Shown: piece after piece, positions 60,501-64,000 of the stretch
How positions within the stretch are numbered: the first letter of the stretch is position 1
How the letters are laid out: the number at the start of each line of letters is the position of its first letter
Assembly (NCBI GenBank): GCA_964534275.1
Contig: CAZHQG010000002.1
Location: 62,001 to 126,000, forward strand
DNA from: HRBIN30 sp964534275
Lineage (GTDB): Bacteria; Desulfobacterota; Binatia; HRBIN30
Length of the DNA: 64,000 bases
Direction of reading: 5' to 3'
The notes under the pieces: model-generated
Databases searched by the model: none
What the model saw: the letters and a program-made list of their open reading frames with translations, nothing else
What the model was told of the DNA's origin: nothing
Position numbers and translations under genes: made by a program

Positions 60501-63500
60501 ATGAAAGACGAGCAACAGCATCTGGCACAATCGGACGAGTTTGTGCCTGAATCGACAGCATACGACTGGGCGGCACTGCGCAGCAAACTTGCAGCGGCAA
60601 CCGGCCGGAAGTACTGGCGAAGCCTCGAGGAGTTAGCTGACAGCGAGGGCTTCCGTGCCTTTTTGGAAGCGGAGTTCCCGAGGCAAGCATCGGTGTTGGA
60701 TGTGTTAGGCCGCCGGCAGTTCTTGCAACTGATGGGGGCGTCGTTGGGGCTGGCGGGCCTGAGTGCCTGCACCAAGCAGCCGGTGGAAAAAATCTACCCG
60801 TACGTAAAGCCGCCGGAAGAAGTCGTTCCCGGACAGCCGCTGTATTTTGCAACCGCTTTGCCTCTGAGTGGCTTTGGGCGTGGCGTGTTGGTGGAAAGCC
60901 ACATGGGGCGGCCAACGAAGGTCGAAGGGAACCCAGATCACCCGGCAAGCTTGGGTGCCACGGACATTTACGCCCAAGCAGACATTTTGACCTTGTACGA
61001 CCCCGATCGCTCGCAGGCGGTCCGGTTTGCTGGCGTGATTCGGCCTTGGTCGGCGTTTGTGAATGTGGCGCAAGCGGAACTCGAACGCCTCAAAGGCCAA
61101 CAGGGGGCTGGCTTGCGCATCCTTACGGAGACGGTCACGTCTCCGAGCCTCGCCGCGCAGATTCGTTCCTTGCTCGCGGAGTTGCCGCAGGCGCGCTGGC
61201 ACGCCTTCGAGCCCGTGAATCGCGACCACGTCCTTGCCGGGGCCCGCGCCGCCTTCGGAGAGGCTGTGGAGCCGGTGTGCCACGTAGAGGCGGCCAACGT
61301 GCTGCTGTGCATTGAAGCAGACTTGTTCGGGCCGCACCCGGGCGGGGTTCGTTACGCGCGGGAGTTTGCCCGGCGCCGCCGTGTCGAAGAGCAAAACGGC
61401 GCCGCAATGAACCGGCTTTACGTGGTGGAGTCTGTTCCGAGCATCACTGGGTCGGTGGCGGACCATCGCTTGCCGTTGCGTCCCAGCGAGTGCGAGGCCT
61501 TTGTGCGGGCGCTGGCTTCGGTCCTGGGCTTGCCAGTGCAGATGTCTGCGAGCATGCAGCCTCACCGGGCATGGATCGAGGCGTTGGCAAAGGACCTCGC
61601 GCGGAATCGGGGTCGCAGCCTGATCGTTGCCGGCGAAGCACTGGGTCCAGCGGTGCATGGGTTGGTGTTCGCCATCAACGAGGCTTTAGGGAACCTCGGC
61701 AAGACGATCGAACTCGTCGAGCCGATTGCGCAAAGCCCGCAACCGCAAATGGAGTCGCTCCAGGCGCTGGTGGCGGACATGGACGCCGGCAAGGTGGACT
61801 TGTTGCTCATTCTTGGTGGAAATCCGGTATACACCGCGCCCGCTGACCTGCGCTTTGCCGAGCGACTGCAGAAGGTCCGCCTGCGGGTTCACTTGTCGTT
61901 GTACGAGGACGAGACCTCGCAGTTGTGCCACTGGCATCTTCCGGAAGCGCACTCGCTGGAGTCTTGGGGCGATGTGCGTGCGTACGACGGTACCGTGACC
62001 ATTGCTCAGCCTCTGATCGCCCCGCTGTACGAGGGCAAAACGGCCTTCGAGGTGTTGGCTGCTTTCTCCAGCAAGCCAAGCCGTACTGCATACGATGTGG
62101 TTCGCGACTACTGGAAGTCGGTGTGGGGCGAAGCCGATTTTGAGCGCCGCTGGCGGCGTGCGTTGCACGACGGAGTCGTGGAAGGCACGCAAGCACCCGC
62201 GAAGGCGGTGTCTCTGCGTGGGGATTTCTTCCAGAGTTTGCGCCCGTTGGTGGCCTCTCCCGCCGGGCTGGAGCTGGTGCTGCGGCCGGATCCGACGGTG
62301 TACGACGGACGGTACGCGAACAATGGCTGGCTCCAAGAACTTCCCAAGCCACTCACAAAATTGACTTGGGACAACGCCGCCCACGTGGCGCCTGCCACCG
62401 CAGCGCGGCTGGGTTTGCAAAACGGCGACGTTGTCGAGGTGGTCGCTCAGGATCGGCGGGTAGAAGCACCGGTGTGGATCCAACCCGGGCAAGCACTCGA
62501 TACTGTGGTGCTGCACTGGGGTTATGGACGCTCCCACGCTGGTCGCGTCGGCAGTGGAATCGGGGTGAACGCGTTTGCCCTGTCGGCGTCGCCGGCGTTT
62601 TGGGGGATGGCTGGCGCAGAAGTGCGCAAAACTTCGCGTCGCTACCGGCTGGTCTCTACGCAAGATCACTTTAGCCTCGAAGGGCGGGACATCGTTCGTC
62701 GCGGCACGTTGGAGCAGTATCGACACGACCCCAGCTTGGCTCCGCATGGCCATGGGGCGCAAAAGCACGAGGAGCTCCCCTCGATGTATCCTGGCTTTGC
62801 CTACAACGGCCATGCGTGGGCAATGTCGATCGATCTAAGCGCCTGCATTGGCTGTGGGGCGTGCACGATCGCGTGCGTCGCGGAAAACAACATCGCGGTG
62901 GTGGGCAAAGACCAAGTCGGACGCGGGCGCGAGATGCACTGGATTCGGGTGGACCGTTATTACGAAGGCGACTTGGACCACCCGGAGTTCATCCACCAGC
63001 CGATCCCCTGCCAGCAGTGTGAAAACGCTCCTTGCGAATTGGTGTGCCCGGTCAACGCCACGGTGCACAGTGCTGAGGGGCTGAACGACATGGTGTACAA
63101 CCGCTGCGTGGGCACGAAGTACTGCTCCAACAACTGCCCCTATAAGGTGCGGCGGTTCAATTTCTACCTCTATCAAGACTGGTACACCGAAAGCCTCAAG
63201 TTGATGCGCAACCCCGATGTCACCGTGCGCAGTCGCGGCGTGATGGAAAAGTGCACCTATTGCGTGCAGCGAATCAATGCGGCCCGAATCGACGCAAAAC
63301 GCGAGGGTCGCCCGATTCGCGACGGGGAAATTCTCACGGCGTGCCAGCAGGTATGTCCGACAGAAGCGATCGTGTTTGGCGACTTGAACGATCCGAACAG
63401 CCGGGTCGCAAAACTGCGCAAGCTTCCGCGCACGTATCAATTGTTGGAAGAGTTGAACACGCGGCCGCGCACAACGTATCTCGCTGCTGTTCGTAATCCG

Positions 63501-63536
63501 AATCCCGAGCTTACCTCAGGAAAGGAACACGCATGA
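60501..63536 (+). CDS. actB: Alternative complex III subunit ActB (molybdopterin-like + FeS)
   Basis: 1011 residues. A Tat-type motif RRQFLQLMG (RR at 71-72) precedes a cysteine at 90 and IYPYVKPPEEVVPGQPLYFATALP, the ActB start. A molybdopterin-oxidoreductase-like domain without cofactor-binding Cys spans about 100-760. The C-terminal FeS part has clusters CIGCGACTIACVAENN, CQQCENAPCELVCPV, CVGTKYCSNNCPYKVRR and CTYCVQRI/CQQVCPTEA. ActB passes electrons between quinol-oxidising subunits and the cytochromes. It overlaps actC by ATGA. Confidence 0.94.
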   Translation: MKDEQQHLAQSDEFVPESTAYDWAALRSKLAAATGRKYWRSLEELADSEGFRAFLEAEFPRQASVLDVLGRRQFLQLMGASLGLAGLSACTKQPVEKIYPYVKPPEEVVPGQPLYFATALPLSGFGRGVLVESHMGRPTKVEGNPDHPASLGATDIYAQADILTLYDPDRSQAVRFAGVIRPWSAFVNVAQAELERLKGQQGAGLRILTETVTSPSLAAQIRSLLAELPQARWHAFEPVNRDHVLAGARAAFGEAVEPVCHVEAANVLLCIEADLFGPHPGGVRYAREFARRRRVEEQNGAAMNRLYVVESVPSITGSVADHRLPLRPSECEAFVRALASVLGLPVQMSASMQPHRAWIEALAKDLARNRGRSLIVAGEALGPAVHGLVFAINEALGNLGKTIELVEPIAQSPQPQMESLQALVADMDAGKVDLLLILGGNPVYTAPADLRFAERLQKVRLRVHLSLYEDETSQLCHWHLPEAHSLESWGDVRAYDGTVTIAQPLIAPLYEGKTAFEVLAAFSSKPSRTAYDVVRDYWKSVWGEADFERRWRRALHDGVVEGTQAPAKAVSLRGDFFQSLRPLVASPAGLELVLRPDPTVYDGRYANNGWLQELPKPLTKLTWDNAAHVAPATAARLGLQNGDVVEVVAQDRRVEAPVWIQPGQALDTVVLHWGYGRSHAGRVGSGIGVNAFALSASPAFWGMAGAEVRKTSRRYRLVSTQDHFSLEGRDIVRRGTLEQYRHDPSLAPHGHGAQKHEELPSMYPGFAYNGHAWAMSIDLSACIGCGACTIACVAENNIAVVGKDQVGRGREMHWIRVDRYYEGDLDHPEFIHQPIPCQQCENAPCELVCPVNATVHSAEGLNDMVYNRCVGTKYCSNNCPYKVRRFNFYLYQDWYTESLKLMRNPDVTVRSRGVMEKCTYCVQRINAARIDAKREGRPIRDGEILTACQQVCPTEAIVFGDLNDPNSRVAKLRKLPRTYQLLEELNTRPRTTYLAAVRNPNPELTSGKEHA

Positions 63537-64000
63537 GCGCACCTGCACGGGATCTCGGCCCGATCATTGGCCCGGGCCATACGTTCGAGACGGTTACCGA
63601 CAAGATTGCCGCAGTGGTGCTCTCGGAAACCCGGCGTGGATGGATGCTGGGTTTCGGGGTTTCGTTTGTCTTGCTCACGGTTTTCCTGCAGTGCGTTGCG
63701 GTCTTGTTCGTGCGCGGCATCGGCATCTGGGGCATCAACATTCCCGTCGGCTGGGGCTTTGACATCATCAACTTCGTTTGGTGGATCGGAATCGGCCACG
63801 CCGGTACCCTGATTTCAGCCATTTTGCTGCTGTTCCGGCAAACCTGGCGTACATCCATCAACCGCTTTGCCGAGGCAATGACCTTGTTTGCTGTGGCCTG
63901 CGCAGGGCTCTACCCGGTCCTGCACCTCGGCCGCCCGTGGCTGTTTTACTGGCTCCTCCCTTACCCAAATGCCATGGGCATGTGGCCGAACTTCCGCAGC
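63533..64000 (+). CDS. actC: Alternative complex III subunit ActC, NrfD-like (5' part, cut by window edge)
   Basis: The first 156 codons are present, starting ATGAGC in overlap with actB. A soluble start (MSAPARDLGPIIGPGHTFET) leads to long membrane helices (GWMLGFGVSFVLLTVFLQCVAVLFV, WIGIGHAGTLISAILLLF) as in the NrfD-like quinol-binding subunits ActC/ActF. The gene continues past the right edge. Further act genes and an oxidase would be expected beyond 64000. Confidence 0.88.
   Translation, partial: MSAPARDLGPIIGPGHTFETVTDKIAAVVLSETRRGWMLGFGVSFVLLTVFLQCVAVLFVRGIGIWGINIPVGWGFDIINFVWWIGIGHAGTLISAILLLFRQTWRTSINRFAEAMTLFAVACAGLYPVLHLGRPWLFYWLLPYPNAMGMWPNFRS

Overview
This window of about 64 kb is GC-rich, gene-dense and bacterial. 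Most genes run in long strings with ATGA-type overlaps. It carries heptose-type LPS genes, outer-membrane beta-barrels, lipoproteins, a type IV pilus assembly set, NtrB/NtrC, and a pentahaem cytochrome plus molybdopterin/FeS operon typical of alternative complex III. That points to a Gram-negative, respiring organism. A deltaproteobacterium-like or Binatota-like lineage fits this mixture and the frequent Thr-Pro linkers, but this is inference; no rRNA or other phylogenetic marker was compared.

Layout. 1-4623: a TetR regulator (cut by the window edge) diverges from an operon of ferritin-like diiron protein, SCP2-like protein and 2x[4Fe-4S] ferredoxin, followed by a B12-binding radical SAM protein. 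4629-7757 (minus): VWA protein, MoxR ATPase and an FtsB/DivIC-like protein, divergent from eno (7789-9072). 9098-9664: a 34-bp perfect palindrome, then a compact stand-alone unit with an A-tract promoter, 17-bp closing stem, strong RBS, a 25-residue lysine-rich peptide gene and a hairpin terminator. 10107-17071: GST, a DUF11 secreted protein, an FmdB zinc ribbon, ispF, ntrB-ntrC and thiE.

17349-28163 (minus): very large membrane glycosyltransferases (GT-C), two with C-terminal NHL beta-propellers, two with DUF2298/YYY domains, plus a GT4 enzyme. 28421-35559: GT4, two GT2, a divergent GT2-like, GT9, a DegT/DnrJ aminotransferase and a heptose-7-P kinase, together a cell-surface polysaccharide/LPS island. 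35552-40069: yicC, a type-2 cytidylate kinase-like gene where gmk would be expected, relA/spoT, a short mscL (minus) and ridA.

40493-54363 (minus, read from right to left): pilB, pilT, pilC, a membrane-bound sigma-54 activator that looks like a PilS sensor joined to a PilR output, a TPR protein, an ABC ATPase, a TMTC-like GT-C, the ABC permease, a second TMTC-like GT-C, a prepilin peptidase and an exported nucleoside-phosphorylase-like lipoprotein. No pilin gene is present. A -12/-24 (sigma-54-like) element lies upstream of pilB.

55007-59645 (minus): a lipoprotein with a Thr-Pro stalk and YVTN/YncE-like propeller, a TPR plus beta-barrel protein and a FecR-domain protein form one operon, possibly a surface-display module. 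59835-64000 (plus): actA, actB and the start of actC of alternative complex III. I saw no tRNA, rRNA, IS element, prophage or CRISPR array. The most unusual items are the structured 25-residue peptide unit, the GT-C/propeller fusions, the one-component PilS/PilR hybrid, the interleaved ABC/TMTC/pilus operon and the diiron-SCP2-ferredoxin operon.
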